Shown: one piece after another, positions 9,243 to 20,000 of the stretch
Layout of the letters: every line of letters starts with the position of its first letter
Position numbering within the stretch: position 1 is the stretch's first letter
Assembly (NCBI GenBank): GCA_021832305.1
Contig: JAKBLB010000001.1
Span: 62,001 to 126,000, forward strand
Reading direction: 5' to 3'
DNA from: Pseudomonadota bacterium
GTDB taxonomy: Bacteria > Pseudomonadota > Gammaproteobacteria > Burkholderiales > Ferrovaceae
Length of the DNA stretch: 64,000 bases
Notes under the pieces: model-generated
Database searches by the model: none
Seen by the model: only the letters and a program-made list of their open reading frames with translations
What the model was told of the DNA's origin: nothing
Made by a program: the position numbers and the translations under genes

Positions 9243-11215
9243 TATTGGGCAGCATCCGATAAATTGTTCAGGAGGGTATGCAAGCGGTGACTAAGCGAGG
9301 GATGGAGGCGCTGTTCATAGACGACCTGATTGTAGAGCACCTGCTGGACATAATCCCGGGTTTCATCAAAAGGAATGTTTTCAAGGAAGGCGCGCGGGTC
9401 ACCAATGCCGGCGGAAGCCCAGGTCTGCGCACGCAGGGGACCGGCGTTATAGCCCATCGTGGCGAGAATCGGATTGCCCAGAAGTTGGGTCAGATGATTC
9501 AGGTAATAGGTTCCCAGAAGAATGTTGGTGTCGGGTTGATCGACATCTTCGATGCGATAGTTCTTGAGACCGCTGCGTCGGGCTGCCCAGCGAGCCGTTG
9601 CCGGCATCAGTTGCATCAGGCCCTGGGCGCCGGTACGCGAACGGGCGATACTGAAAAAGCGACTCTCCTGCCGGATGAGCGCAAGGATCCAGGCTTCAGA
9701 GAGATGGTATTTGGAAGCATTGGCCTGAATTTGAGAGGGATAGGGATAGGGAAAGAGCAGGGTGATGTCTTTGGGTGAATCCGCACGCTCCGCGCTATGA
9801 ATGCTTCGGTCATACCAGCCCAGTTGAAAAGCTTGCTGGGCGGCAGCCAGGCGTTGCAGAGGGGTCAGTGCGGACTCGATCTGATTCCACTCGCGCTGGG
9901 CCTCCGGCAGCAATCCCAGACGATAGAGGCGCAGGGGGCGCTCCAGTAGGGAGCGGGTTTCTTTTTGAACCTCCAGGTTCGGCTGTGCGGGGCGGGGCGG
10001 CAGGTGCAGATCCTGCCCCCGCTCTTCCAGAGCCAGTAGTCCATAATAGGACGAAGATCGAGCGACACGCTCGAGCAGGGTTTGAGCTTCCGCCGTGCGG
10101 TGTTCGCCTTCCAGGGCGCGCGCTTTCCAGTATTGCCAGACGGGTTTCTGGGCTATGGTGATCGGTAGGCAGGCCAGGGTGTCCAGAACGGTGGCCCAGT
10201 TCTGCTGGCGCAGGGCAACCCGAATTTCCCAGGACAGCCATTCGGCATCGGTGGGTTGGGGGGTTACCTGCTGAAACCACTCCAGAGATCGAGGATCCAG
10301 GTTCAAAGCTCCTTGAAGTGCAATCTGTTGCCAACCCCAGGTCCGATCCTCAGGGTCGAGATGGGCGGAAGTATCTGCCCACCAGGTCGCTGCGGCTTGT
10401 GGGTCATGGGCGGCCAGGCGGAGTGTGGCGTACAGCATGAGTTCACGTTGGGCACGGATGGAGTGGGCATCCATGGGGGGCGCATCATCCAGAAACTGGC
10501 GCGGACGGCCTGTGGCCAGTTTCAGGTCATCCTCATTCAAACCCTGGAAGGGCGGAAAGAAACTATTGATGTAACGCGCTTTTCTCAGTTGATTGCGGGA
10601 CAGGGCGTGCCGCAGTGCCAGCCAGAGGTCATCCGTACGAATGCGATGGGCTGCGACCAATTGCCGGAATACCGGGTCACAGGAGTCGGGCCAGGGAGCA
10701 TCGGAACGCCAATAGGTCACGGCTGTATCGAAGAAGTCCGTCTGAGCATTGGCGAAGAGGGCTTGCCAGTGATAGCACTGAAGTGCAGGTTGGTGGGCGT
10801 CTTCCGGGCGGAACTGGGTTTCAAAGGTTTTCCAGTTTTGGTTTTGTCCCAATTGGGACAACCAATGGGCGCGCAACAAGGGCGTGAGCGGGCTGTTGGG
10901 GTAATCGCTGAAGAATTCCTGCATTTCCGGGACCAGATAGGCATTTTCCTGCATCAACCGTCCTTCCAGGGCCCAATATCGGGGATAATCGGACAGTTGA
11001 CCTTGCGCTCGTGCTGCGATGGATTCGAGAGTGGTTTGATCATGCTGATCAAAAGCGTGCCGCGCGCGCAGCAATTCGTCATCGGTCAGAGGCTGCGCGG
11101 GAATGGGTTGCGCAGTGGCCGGTGGGTCGTCGGGCATGACCAGATCTGTGGCAGGGACGCTCAAGGGAGCAAGCCCAAGGAGCAGAAAGAAGAGACGAAT
11201 CAGAAAACCGGACAA
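9242..11215 (-). CDS. slt: Soluble lytic murein transglycosylase
   Basis: About 657 residues. An N-terminal signal peptide (MSGFLIRLFFLLLGLAPLSV) is followed by a long alpha-helical U/L superhelix and a C-terminal SLT domain. The catalytic Glu is in IRQESRF (about Glu517), followed by GLMQLMPATA and GYNAGP motifs. It cleaves peptidoglycan between MurNAc and GlcNAc, giving 1,6-anhydromuropeptides in the periplasm. The TTG at 11213-11215 was chosen because AGG lies 8 bases upstream and it yields a clean signal sequence. ATGs at 11251 and 11254 would add a non-signal-like extension. The stop overlaps the cca ATG. It diverges from the DUF2889-like gene. Confidence 0.9.
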   Translation of the reverse strand: MSGFLIRLFFLLLGLAPLSVPATDLVMPDDPPATAQPIPAQPLTDDELLRARHAFDQHDQTTLESIAARAQGQLSDYPRYWALEGRLMQENAYLVPEMQEFFSDYPNSPLTPLLRAHWLSQLGQNQNWKTFETQFRPEDAHQPALQCYHWQALFANAQTDFFDTAVTYWRSDAPWPDSCDPVFRQLVAAHRIRTDDLWLALRHALSRNQLRKARYINSFFPPFQGLNEDDLKLATGRPRQFLDDAPPMDAHSIRAQRELMLYATLRLAAHDPQAAATWWADTSAHLDPEDRTWGWQQIALQGALNLDPRSLEWFQQVTPQPTDAEWLSWEIRVALRQQNWATVLDTLACLPITIAQKPVWQYWKARALEGEHRTAEAQTLLERVARSSSYYGLLALEERGQDLHLPPRPAQPNLEVQKETRSLLERPLRLYRLGLLPEAQREWNQIESALTPLQRLAAAQQAFQLGWYDRSIHSAERADSPKDITLLFPYPYPSQIQANASKYHLSEAWILALIRQESRFFSIARSRTGAQGLMQLMPATARWAARRSGLKNYRIEDVDQPDTNILLGTYYLNHLTQLLGNPILATMGYNAGPLRAQTWASAGIGDPRAFLENIPFDETRDYVQQVLYNQVVYEQRLHPSLSHRLHTLLNNLSDAAQ

Positions 11216-11287
11216 GACGTGAACCTCATGGGAAAAGCAGAACAGCGCCATCATTATGCGGGAATTTTTTCGGAAAAGGGAGGGGCT

Positions 11288-11824
11288 ATGCAGGAAGAAC
11301 AGGAACAGCGGCAATTGCTACATCGGCGTGTCATCGAAGTGAATGGTTACGCACGGCCGGATGGCTGGTACGATGTGGAGGGCGTGTTGAGGGATGTCAA
11401 GGGGCATGATGTGGACATGGCAGAGGGATCTCTGACGGCTGGAACGCCCATTCACGACATGTTTTTGCGCCTGACCGTGGACGATGCCATGATGATTCGC
11501 GAGGCGGAGGCGCGCATGACCAGCCGACCCTATCCGGGGACCTGTGAAAAGATCGTTCCTGAATATTCCTCGTTGAAAGGGGTGACCATCGCTCCAGGAT
11601 TTACCCGGATCGTACGGAATCGACTGGGCGGTATTCATGGGTGTACGCATTTGACGGAATTGGTGGGGGTCGTGGCGACGGTGGCTTTTCAAACCCGTTA
11701 TGGCACGCTCTCGCCAGAGATGAAAGAACGCCCTCCTCATCTGGATGGATGTCACGCCCTGGTCAGTACGGGCGAGGTGGTCGCGCGTTTTTACCCGCAC
11801 TGGTCGCGGGCACGCGTCGAATAG
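11288..11824 (+). CDS. DUF2889-like protein of unknown function
   Basis: A 178-residue soluble protein resembling the DUF2889 family: an N-terminal R-x-I-E-V-x-G-Y-x-R-x-D-G segment, a central APGFTRIVRNRLGGIHGCTHL and a C-terminal CHAL. No catalytic role is established for the family that I know of. A strong purine-rich site (GGGAGGGG) precedes the ATG by a few bases. It diverges from slt and is followed after 61 bases by sucC, where a -10-like TACAAT at 11841-11846 suggests sucC has its own promoter. Confidence 0.75.
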   Translation: MQEEQEQRQLLHRRVIEVNGYARPDGWYDVEGVLRDVKGHDVDMAEGSLTAGTPIHDMFLRLTVDDAMMIREAEARMTSRPYPGTCEKIVPEYSSLKGVTIAPGFTRIVRNRLGGIHGCTHLTELVGVVATVAFQTRYGTLSPEMKERPPHLDGCHALVSTGEVVARFYPHWSRARVE

Positions 11825-11885
11825 CGGGGAGGTTTTCAGGTACAATCCGTGTTTACAGGCTCCTTTCCTAGAGAAGACGTAGACC

Positions 11886-13049
11886 ATGAAAATCCATGAA
11901 TATCAGGCTAAAATGCTCCTCCAGCGTTTTGGGGTGGCGGTTCCGCGCGGGTTTCCTTGTTTCACGGTCAGTGAGGCCGTGGCAGCCGGGCAGCAATTGG
12001 GTGCAGGAGTGCGTGTGGTCAAGGCGCAGATTCATGCAGGCGGGCGAGGGAAAGGTGGAGGCGTCAAGGTGGTGCGTACGGATGCTGAACTGGAAGATGC
12101 GGCGCGCCGGATGATGGGGATGCAACTGGTGACTCATCAAACCGGCCCTCAGGGGCAAACCGTTCGCCGCCTGTTGGTGGAAGAAGGGGCGGATATTCGT
12201 CAGGAACTCTATATCGGCATGGTGGTGGATCGCACTACCCAGCAGGTTGCCTTGATGGGTAGTGCGGCAGGGGGGATGGATATCGAGGACGTGGCCGCCC
12301 GCCATCCGGAAAAGATTCACACGGTACAAACAGATCCGGGGCAAGGTTTATTGCCGACCCAGGCTGAGGTTCTGGCTCGCCAGATCGAGGTGCCGGAATT
12401 CCTGGTGCCGCAGGCACGCGACCTGATGCTGGGCTTGTATCGTGCTTTCGTCGAAAGCGATGCCAGTTTGGCCGAAATCAACCCCATGGCGGTGACGGGA
12501 GATGGACGAATTCTGGCACTGGATGCCAAATTCAACTTCGATGACAATGCGGCGTTTCGCCATAGCGAATGGCAGGATTGGCGTGATTTCGATGAGGAGG
12601 ATCCCAACGAGATCGCAGCCTCACGTCACGGCCTGTCGTATATATCGTTGGATGGCAATATTGGATGTCTGGTCAATGGTGCGGGTTTGGCCATGGCCAC
12701 TATGGATATTGTCAAACTCTACGGCGGAAACCCGGCCAACTTTCTGGATGTCGGAGGCGGAGCCACCACGGAGAAAGTCACGGAAGCCTTCAAATTGATG
12801 TTATCCAATCCGGAAGTACAGGCCATCCTGGTCAATATTTTTGGCGGTATCATGAAGTGCGATGTGATTGCCGAGGGCGTGGTGGCGGCTGCGCGACAGG
12901 TTCATTTGACCGTCCCCCTGGTAGTCCGTCTGGAGGGGACCAATGTAGCGTTGGGGAAACAGATTCTGGCGGAATCGGGACTCCCCATTCTGTCAGCGGC
13001 CAACATGGATGACGCGGCGGCCCAGGTGGTCGCCGCAGCGCGGAGATAA
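11886..13049 (+). CDS. sucC: Succinate-CoA ligase (ADP-forming) beta subunit
   Basis: A 387-residue ATP-grasp protein that pairs with SucD to interconvert succinyl-CoA and succinate with ATP synthesis in the TCA cycle. It begins [12 protein letters not shown] and has [17 protein letters not shown] near 44-60, EINPMAVT, and the glycine-rich [11 protein letters not shown] and LDVGGGA segments. The length is exactly typical (387-388). sucD follows after 3 bases. A malate-CoA ligase (MtkA) would look similar, but no serine-cycle mtk neighbours are present. An upstream TACAAT (11841-11846) is a candidate -10. Confidence 0.95.
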   Translation: MKIHEYQAKMLLQRFGVAVPRGFPCFTVSEAVAAGQQLGAGVRVVKAQIHAGGRGKGGGVKVVRTDAELEDAARRMMGMQLVTHQTGPQGQTVRRLLVEEGADIRQELYIGMVVDRTTQQVALMGSAAGGMDIEDVAARHPEKIHTVQTDPGQGLLPTQAEVLARQIEVPEFLVPQARDLMLGLYRAFVESDASLAEINPMAVTGDGRILALDAKFNFDDNAAFRHSEWQDWRDFDEEDPNEIAASRHGLSYISLDGNIGCLVNGAGLAMATMDIVKLYGGNPANFLDVGGGATTEKVTEAFKLMLSNPEVQAILVNIFGGIMKCDVIAEGVVAAARQVHLTVPLVVRLEGTNVALGKQILAESGLPILSAANMDDAAAQVVAAARR

Positions 13050-13052
13050 AGC

Positions 13053-13934
13053 ATGGCCATTTTGATTGACAGGAATACTCGGGTATTGACTCAGGGAATC
13101 ACCGGCAAGACGGGCATGTTTCATACTCGACTGTGTCGTGAGTATGCCTTTGGCAACGAATGTTTTGTCGGCGGAGTGACCCCGGGCAAAGGCGGTCAGG
13201 ATTTTGAAGGGGTACCGATTTTTGATTCGGTGGCAGAGGCACGTCGGGAAACCGGCGCCAATGCCTCGGTGATCTATGTCCCTCCTCCCTATGCGGCAGC
13301 GGCCATCGATGAAGCCGTGGCAGCGGGGATCGAGTTGGTGATCTGTATTACGGAAGGGATTCCGGTGCGCGACATGATCCAGACCCGGTATCGCATGCGT
13401 GGCAAATCGACCCTTTTGGTGGGCCCGAACTGTCCGGGGGTAATCACCCCCGGACAACTCAAGATCGGCATCATGCCTGGACACATTCATCAGCCCGGTC
13501 CCATCGGGGTGGTCTCTCGTTCCGGGACGCTGACTTATGAAGCTGTGGGGCAATTGCGCGAGTTGGGGCTGGGTCAATCCAGTTGTGTGGGGATTGGGGG
13601 CGATCCGGTCAACGGAATGAAACATCTGGACGTGATGCAGCGGTTCAATGACGATCCGGCGACCGAGGCGGTCATCATGGTGGGAGAAATCGGTGGTTCG
13701 GACGAGGAAATTTGTGCGCGCTGGATCAAGGAACACATGACCAAACCCGTGGTGGGGTTCATTGCCGGGATGACGGCACCGCCCGGAAAAAGAATGGGAC
13801 ACGCGGGGGCCATCATTTCAGGGGGTCAGGGAACGGCTCAGGAGAAGTTGGCTACGATGGAAGAATGCGGCATCAAGATTACGCGCAATCCCGCCGAAAT
13901 GGGACGGACCCTGCAAGCCATGCTCAACGGGTAG
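13053..13934 (+). CDS. sucD: Succinate-CoA ligase alpha subunit
   Basis: A 293-residue CoA-binding partner of SucC. It has the N-terminal [12 protein letters not shown] and the [12 protein letters not shown] segment, and carries the phosphorylated histidine in [11 protein letters not shown] (His250). GGAGA lies 9 bases upstream of the ATG. The last 11 bases overlap the 3' end of the convergent fur gene, so the two mRNAs would be antisense over their tails. It forms a two-gene operon with sucC. Confidence 0.96.
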   Translation: MAILIDRNTRVLTQGITGKTGMFHTRLCREYAFGNECFVGGVTPGKGGQDFEGVPIFDSVAEARRETGANASVIYVPPPYAAAAIDEAVAAGIELVICITEGIPVRDMIQTRYRMRGKSTLLVGPNCPGVITPGQLKIGIMPGHIHQPGPIGVVSRSGTLTYEAVGQLRELGLGQSSCVGIGGDPVNGMKHLDVMQRFNDDPATEAVIMVGEIGGSDEEICARWIKEHMTKPVVGFIAGMTAPPGKRMGHAGAIISGGQGTAQEKLATMEECGIKITRNPAEMGRTLQAMLNG

Positions 13935-14364
13935 TCTTTGGCGTGCGATGCGGACAGGAGGGGCGCTGGCAGTCGGCGTAGATCTGGAGGGAATGGTCCT
14001 GAATCGAGAAGCCTCGTTGTTGTGCAATCTGGGCTTGGCGATTTTCGATCTCGGGGTCGAAAAACTCCTCCACGTGGCCGCATTGCAGACAGACCAGATG
14101 GTCATGATGGGTTCCTTGATTGAGTTCAAATACGGCCTTGCCACTTTCAAAATGATGACGGATCAACAAGCCGGCTTGTTCAAACTGGGTCAGTACCCGG
14201 TAGACGGTGGCCAGACCGATGTCCATGCCTTCTTGCTGAAGACGGCGGTAGACTTCTTCAGCACCCAGATGGCGGGTGGTGCTGGTTTCGAACAGAGCCA
14301 ATACTCTGAGACGGGGAAGGGTGGCTTTGAGTCCGATGTCCTTGAGATCTTGGGGGGCGCTCAT
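13924..14364 (-). CDS. fur: Ferric uptake regulator
   Basis: A 146-residue Fur-type metalloregulator with an N-terminal winged helix ([16 protein letters not shown] near 52-67) and a C-terminal dimerisation/metal domain. The metal motif HHDH is at 86-89, and zinc-type cysteine pairs are CLQC (Cys92, Cys95) and Cys132/Cys137. It represses iron-uptake genes when loaded with Fe2+. It diverges from bamE over 55 bases that contain TATTATAAAA; autoregulation is plausible but no good Fur box was seen there. fur next to bamE is typical of Beta- and Gammaproteobacteria. Confidence 0.93.
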   Translation of the reverse strand: MSAPQDLKDIGLKATLPRLRVLALFETSTTRHLGAEEVYRRLQQEGMDIGLATVYRVLTQFEQAGLLIRHHFESGKAVFELNQGTHHDHLVCLQCGHVEEFFDPEIENRQAQIAQQRGFSIQDHSLQIYADCQRPSCPHRTPKTTR

Positions 14365-14419
14365 ATTGCCTCGCAGGGGGGAGAGATTGGTCTATTATAA
14401 AAGCATTCAGGTGAACGGG

Positions 14420-14959
14420 ATGATAAAGCGTACGACAACGATGGGCATGCTGGCTTGTGCCGGGCTGTTTCTCTCGGGGTGTTCCGGTTGGTCGTGGTAT
14501 TCGATTCCCGGGGTCTCCTACCTCAAGCCCTATACGCTGGATATCCAGCAGGGCGTGATCATCGACTCGGACATGGTTGCGCGCCTGAAGGAGGGCATGA
14601 CCCGCCCGCAGGTCGCCTATACATTGGGGACCCCCTTGCTCAAGGATCCTTTTCATAAGGATCGCTGGGATTATGTCTACTTTGTGCGGGAGGACGGGCG
14701 ATTGAGCCACCCTCATGATTTGACGGTTTATTTCAAGGACGACAAGATGGTTCGTTATGTCACGGATTATCCGATCGGTGCGGCGGCGACATCGGGGGCT
14801 CCTCCGGCGGTTCCTGTGACCGGTGAGACTCCTGCTGCTCCTGTTGTTCCTGCTGGTTCCTCTCCGGTAGCGCAGGAGGGGAATTCTGATGGAAATACCG
14901 GACCGGTCTCCGGGGGGGCCAAGGGCAGCGTGCTCGATGCCGGGAAGACTGGAGAATGA
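14420..14959 (+). CDS. bamE: Outer-membrane assembly lipoprotein BamE
   Basis: A 179-residue SmpA/BamE lipoprotein of the BAM complex that inserts beta-barrel proteins. The lipobox LFLSGC places the lipidated Cys at 21. The core runs from about 30 to 115 with LKEGMTRPQVAYTLGTPLL and the W-x-Y-V-Y-F motif. An Ala/Pro/Gly-rich tail (about 117-179) is longer than in E. coli BamE (113 residues). AGGTGA precedes the ATG by 6 bases. The stop overlaps the dapB start by 4 bases (ATGA). Confidence 0.92.
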   Translation: MIKRTTTMGMLACAGLFLSGCSGWSWYSIPGVSYLKPYTLDIQQGVIIDSDMVARLKEGMTRPQVAYTLGTPLLKDPFHKDRWDYVYFVREDGRLSHPHDLTVYFKDDKMVRYVTDYPIGAAATSGAPPAVPVTGETPAAPVVPAGSSPVAQEGNSDGNTGPVSGGAKGSVLDAGKTGE

Positions 14960-15759
14960 GCGCGCTCGTTCTGGGCATCGCAGGCAGTGGTGGGCGCATG
15001 GGGCGAGCTTTGGTGGAAGCCATTGCGATGGCTCCGGATCTGCACCTGGGACTGGCGCTGGAGCAAGCGGACAGTCCCTTCATCGGACGTGATCCCGGGG
15101 ATTGGCTGGGTATGCCCCTGGGTCTTTCGATTACCTCTGACGTTCAGGCAGGGTTGGAACGATGTGCGGTGCTGATCGATTTTACCCGTCCTCAGGCCAC
15201 CCTCGAGCACTTGGCATCCTGTGTGCGGTCCAAGCGGGGCATGGTGATCGGCACCACCGGCTTCAGCGCTTCGGAAAAGGCGCAGATTCAGGCGGCCAGC
15301 CAGGAGATTCCCATCGTGTGTGCGCCCAATATGAGCATGGGGGTAACCGTGGCTCTGGCGTTGCTGGAGCGAGCCACCCAGTGGTTGCCCGCCGATTACG
15401 ATCTGGAGATCACGGAAGCCCATCATCGTCATAAAGTGGATGCCCCCTCCGGGACGGCATTGCGCATGGGTGAGGTGGTGGCCAAGGTGCGCGGTTGGGA
15501 CTTGCCGGAGGTGGCGGTGTATGGGCGCCAGGGGACCACGGGTCCGCGTCCTTCCAAAACCATCGGCTTTGCCACGGTGCGTGGCGGGGATGTGGTGGGC
15601 GATCATACGGTGTCTTTCATGGGGGAGGGGGAGCGTCTGGAAATCACCCATCGTGCCAGCAATCGAGCCACCTTTGCCCAGGGTGCAGTGCGAGCGGCCC
15701 GTTTTGTGGTCGGTCAGGCGCCGGGACTTTACGACATGCGCTCCGTGCTTGGGTTGTAA
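14956..15759 (+). CDS. dapB: 4-hydroxy-tetrahydrodipicolinate reductase
   Basis: A 267-residue DapB of lysine/diaminopimelate synthesis. It has the N-terminal dinucleotide motif GIAGSGGRMGR and the substrate-binding HHRHKVDAPSGTA (His156-Lys160 region). It uses NAD(P)H in the cytoplasm. The start overlaps bamE by 4 bases and probably depends on translational coupling. About 165 bases of AT-rich and hairpin-forming DNA separate it from carA. Together with dapF at the window edge, two diaminopimelate genes are present. Confidence 0.96.
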   Translation: MSALVLGIAGSGGRMGRALVEAIAMAPDLHLGLALEQADSPFIGRDPGDWLGMPLGLSITSDVQAGLERCAVLIDFTRPQATLEHLASCVRSKRGMVIGTTGFSASEKAQIQAASQEIPIVCAPNMSMGVTVALALLERATQWLPADYDLEITEAHHRHKVDAPSGTALRMGEVVAKVRGWDLPEVAVYGRQGTTGPRPSKTIGFATVRGGDVVGDHTVSFMGEGERLEITHRASNRATFAQGAVRAARFVVGQAPGLYDMRSVLGL

Positions 15760-15816
15760 TTAATTGAAATAATTAAGTTATTTTTGTTTTCCCCGGGGTT
15801 GTTCCGGGGTCCGGAG

Positions 15817-15845
15817 TTGCTTTTTGGCGTATTTTGCGCTAACAT
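15817..15845 (+). promoter_or_regulatory. Candidate sigma-70 promoter for carA
   Basis: TTGCTT (15817-15822) and TAACAT (15840-15845) are separated by exactly 17 bases, each matching consensus at 4 of 6 positions. Transcription would start near 15852 and give a leader of about 70 bases before carA. The call is by eye only. Confidence 0.45.
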
Positions 15846-15858
15846 TCCGACAATCGGA

Positions 15859-15898
15859 AACGGGAAAGGTGCGCATCGATGCGTCTTTCCCGTTTTTT
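15859..15898 (+). terminator. Terminator-like hairpin in the dapB-carA intergenic region / carA leader
   Basis: The arms AACGGGAAAG (15859-15868) and CTTTCCCGTT (15885-15894) form a 10-bp stem. Further pairing inside (GCGCAT with ATGCGT) extends it, and TTTTTT follows at 15893-15898. It can act as the dapB terminator. If the promoter at 15817 is real, it is an attenuator at the very start of the carAB transcript. The start codon of carA is 27 bases downstream. Confidence 0.6.
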
Positions 15899-15924
15899 CA
15901 CATCACCCCCTTCAGGAGTTAGTC

Positions 15925-17073
15925 ATGGCTGTAGAACTGCCCTCGTCCGTTCGGGTGCCTGCTTTTCTTGTGTTGGCCGATGGCAGCGTTTTCAGGGGCT
16001 ATTCCATTGGAGCCAAAGGGCACCGAGGGGGGGAGGTGGTGTTCAACACGGCCATGACCGGATATCAGGAAATCCTGACGGACCCCTCCTATTGTCGTCA
16101 AATCGTGACCTTGACCTGTCCGCACATCGGTAATGTGGGGGTCAATCAGGACGACGAGGAAGCTGCCGGAGTATTTGCGGCAGGGCTGGTGGTCCGCGAC
16201 ATCCCGCGTCAACTTTCCAATTGGCGCGCCCAGGGCGGGTTGCCCGAATATCTCGAGGCACGGGGCATGATTGCCATGGCAGGCGTGGATACCCGGCGCC
16301 TGACCCGCTTGTTGCGCGAAAAAGGCGCGCAAAACGGCTGTATCTGGGCGGGAGAGGAAAACATTCCCGCTGCTCTGGAAGTGGCTCGTGCTTTTCCCGG
16401 GCTGAACGGCATGGATCTGGCCAAAGAGGTCAGTTGTACCCAACCGTATTCCTGGACGGAAGGGGTCTGGAGCCGGCTGGGTGGAACGACGCAGGCCGGG
16501 AAGCGATTCCGGGTCATCGCCTATGATTTTGGAATCAAGCGCAACATCCTGCGCATGCTGGTGGAGCGGGGATGTGACGTGCAAGTGGTTCCTGCCATGA
16601 CACCGGCTCAAGAAGTGTTGTCCCGGCGCCCGGATGGGGTTTTTCTGTCCAATGGACCGGGTGATCCCGAGGCTTGCACCTACGCCATTCAAGCCGTTCG
16701 TGAGTTTATGACGGCACGGGTTCCCCTTTTCGGGATCTGTCTCGGGCATCAATTGCTTGCCTTGGCTTCGGGGGGGCGTACCCTCAAGATGAAATTCGGG
16801 CACCATGGAGCCAATCATCCCGTTCTCGATCAGCAAACCGGACGAGTTCTGATCACCAGCCAGAATCACGGGTTTGCGGTGGATTCCCGGGATTTGCCCG
16901 CCCATCTCACGGTTACCCATGTCTCTCTGTTCGACGGGAGTGTGCAGGGGCTTGCCCGGACGGATGTTCCGGCCTTCAGTTTTCAGGGTCATCCTGAAGC
17001 CTGTCCGGGGCCACAGGATGCGGCCCCTCTGTTCGACCGCTTCATTGCGCTCATGCAAGAATCTGGAATCTGA
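15925..17073 (+). CDS. carA: Carbamoyl-phosphate synthase small (glutaminase) subunit
   Basis: A 382-residue class I glutamine amidotransferase that releases ammonia from glutamine for CarB. It has the N-terminal [14 protein letters not shown] and [14 protein letters not shown], the nucleophile in [10 protein letters not shown] (Cys272) and the His in [13 protein letters not shown] lies 7-12 bases before the ATG at 15925; upstream in-frame codons have no family similarity. carB follows after 2 bases. The product feeds both arginine and pyrimidine synthesis, so a regulated leader (see hairpin) would make sense. Confidence 0.96.
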   Translation: MAVELPSSVRVPAFLVLADGSVFRGYSIGAKGHRGGEVVFNTAMTGYQEILTDPSYCRQIVTLTCPHIGNVGVNQDDEEAAGVFAAGLVVRDIPRQLSNWRAQGGLPEYLEARGMIAMAGVDTRRLTRLLREKGAQNGCIWAGEENIPAALEVARAFPGLNGMDLAKEVSCTQPYSWTEGVWSRLGGTTQAGKRFRVIAYDFGIKRNILRMLVERGCDVQVVPAMTPAQEVLSRRPDGVFLSNGPGDPEACTYAIQAVREFMTARVPLFGICLGHQLLALASGGRTLKMKFGHHGANHPVLDQQTGRVLITSQNHGFAVDSRDLPAHLTVTHVSLFDGSVQGLARTDVPAFSFQGHPEACPGPQDAAPLFDRFIALMQESGI

Positions 17074-17075
17074 CC

Positions 17076-20000
17076 ATGCCCAAGAGAACCGATCTCCATT
17101 CCATTCTGATCATCGGGGCCGGCCCCATCGTTATTGGCCAGGCCTGTGAATTCGATTATTCCGGGGCGCAGGCGTGCAAGGCGCTACGCGAAGAAGGGTA
17201 TCGCGTCATTCTGGTCAATTCCAACCCGGCGACCATCATGACGGATCCGGGCATGGCCGATGCTACCTACATCGAACCCGTCAACTGGAAGACTCTCGAG
17301 CGCATCATTGAACGTGAGCGCCCGGATGCAGTATTGCCGACCATGGGAGGGCAGACGGCACTCAACTGCGCCCTCGATCTGGCGCGGGAAGGCGTGTTGG
17401 CGCGTTATGGCGTCGAGATGATCGGGGCGTGCAAGGAGGCCATCGACATGGCCGAAGATCGCGAAAAATTCAAGGCGGCCATGACGCGTATCGGCTTGTC
17501 CACGCCCCGTTCCGCAGTGGCCCATAGCCTCGAGGAAGCCCAGCAGGTGCAGGCCCAAATCGGTTTTCCGGCCATCATCCGTCCCTCCTTTACCATGGGG
17601 GGAAGTGGAGGAGGCATCGCCTATAACCAGGAAGAATTCATGACCATTTGCGAGCGTGGTCTGGAGGCGTCGCCGACCCGGGAGTTATTGGTGGAAGAGT
17701 CGGTGATTGGCTGGAAAGAGTACGAGATGGAGGTGGTGCGCGACCGTAACGACAACTGCATCATCATTTGTTCCATCGAGAACCTCGATGCCATGGGGGT
17801 GCATACCGGAGATTCGATTACGGTGGCTCCAGCTCAGACCCTGACGGACAAGGAATATCAGGTGATGCGCAATGCTTCCCTGGCAGTATTGCGTGAGATT
17901 GGTGTGGAAACCGGGGGATCCAACGTCCAGTTTGCCATCAACCCCAGGGATGGACGCATGATCGTCATCGAGATGAACCCGCGCGTTTCCCGCTCTTCGG
18001 CGCTGGCCTCCAAGGCGACGGGATTCCCCATCGCCAAGGTGGCAGCCAAACTGGCCGTGGGATTTACGCTCGATGAGTTGAGCAACGAGATCACGGGCGG
18101 AATGACGCCCGCTTCTTTCGAGCCCACCATCGATTATGTGGTGACCAAGGTTCCGCGCTTTGCCTTTGAAAAGTTTCCGCAAGCCAATGACCGTTTGACC
18201 ACCCAGATGAAATCGGTGGGTGAAGTCATGGCCATCGGACGTAGTTTCCAGGAATCCTTGCAGAAGGCTCTGCGTGGACTGGAAACCGGCGCCGATGGAC
18301 TGAACGAGATGACCACCGAGCGTACCACTATCGAAGCCGAGTTGGCCAATCCTGGCCCCCATCGGCTGTGGTATCTGGCAGATGCCTTTCGTATCGGTCT
18401 GGAGCGGGATGAAATCCACCGTTTGTCGCATGTGGACCCCTGGTTTCTGGCGGAAATCGAAGATCTGGTGTCAGAAGAACAACGGATACGCGGGCTGACG
18501 CTCGCGATGTTGAGCGCATCGCGTTGGCGCGAACTGAAAGGCAAAGGGTTCTCTGACCGGCGCATGGCTTACTTGCTGGGCAGCACGGAACAAGCGGTGC
18601 GCGCGACGCGACATGCCCTGAATGTTCGTCCCGTATTCAAACGGGTGGATACCTGTGCGGCAGAGTTTTCCACGCAAACCGCTTACCTCTATTCTACCTA
18701 TGAAGAAGAGTGCGAAGCGCATCCCACGGAGCGACGCAAGATCATGGTGTTGGGCGGAGGACCAAACCGCATCGGTCAGGGAATCGAATTCGATTATTGC
18801 TGTGTCCATGCGGCCCTGGCCCTGCGCGAGGATGGGTACGAAACGATCATGGTCAATTGCAACCCGGAGACGGTTTCCACAGATTATGACAGTTCGGATC
18901 GTTTGTATTTCGAGTCGCTGACACTGGAAGACGTGCTGGAAATCGTGGCGCTGGAGAAACCCGCAGGCGTCATCGTCCAATTCGGGGGGCAGACTCCGCT
19001 CAAATTGGCACGCGGACTGGAAGCCGCCGGGGTACCCATCATCGGAACGACACCGGACAGCATCGATCGCGCTGAAGATCGCCAGCGTTTCCAGCAACTG
19101 TTGCATGAACTGGGTTTGCATCAACCGGATAACCGAACCGCAGGTCATCGGGATGAAGTCCTGGGAGCAGCGCAGGCGTTGGGATATCCCCTGGTCGTTC
19201 GTCCCAGTTATGTGTTGGGGGGGCGTGCCATGCAGATCGTCCATACCCCGGCGGATCTGGAAAAATATTTGCGCGAGGTCATTACGGATGGCGAGGGGAT
19301 GCACGGTGTGGCGATTTCCCCTCGCTCTCCCATTTTGCTTGACCGCTTTCTGAACGATGCCATCGAAGTGGATGTGGATGCGGTCTGTGATGGACAGGAG
19401 GTGGTGATTGGTGCCATCATGGAACACATTGAGCAGGCAGGCGTTCATTCGGGAGACTCGGCCTGTTCCATTCCGCCTTACAGTTTGACTCCTGCCGTCC
19501 AGGACGAACTCCGCCGCCAGACCAAGGCCATGGCGCGTGCCCTGGGGGTAGTGGGGTTGATGAACGTGCAGTTTGCGCTTCAGGGAGATACGGTCTATGT
19601 TCTCGAGGTCAATCCCCGTGCTTCGCGTACTGTCCCTTATGTGGCCAAGGCGACCAGTCGTCCTCTGGCCAAAATTGCGGCGCGCTGCATGGCAGGGCAA
19701 AGCCTGTCTGATCAGGGAATTACCGGCGAGTTGATCCCGGACTACTATTCGGTCAAGGAGGCGGTGTTCCCCTTTACCAAATTTCCCGGAGTGGATCCCA
19801 TTCTTGGCCCGGAGATGAAATCCACGGGCGAAGTCATGGGCGTCGGAGCGACCTTTGCCGAAGCCTTCGTCAAGTCCCAATGGGCGGCAGGAGTCAAATT
19901 GCCCACTGGGGGAAAGGTTTTTCTGAGTGTCAGAAATGCGGACAAAGCACCCTTGGTGGAGATTGCGCGTCAATTGGTGGAATTGGGATTTGCGCTGGTG

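Noticed and set aside
10256-11287. Long plus-strand frame upstream of the DUF2889-like gene
   Set aside because: It is antisense to slt, whose motifs and signal peptide are clear; only the part from 11288 resembles a protein family.
11886-13934. Malate-CoA ligase (MtkAB) of the serine cycle, given the glyoxylate aminotransferase nearby
   Set aside because: Sequence details and lengths fit ordinary succinate-CoA ligase and no other serine-cycle genes are adjacent.
14365-14419. Fur autoregulatory site between fur and bamE
   Set aside because: AT-rich with TATTATAAAA, better explained as a -10 region; no convincing Fur dyad.
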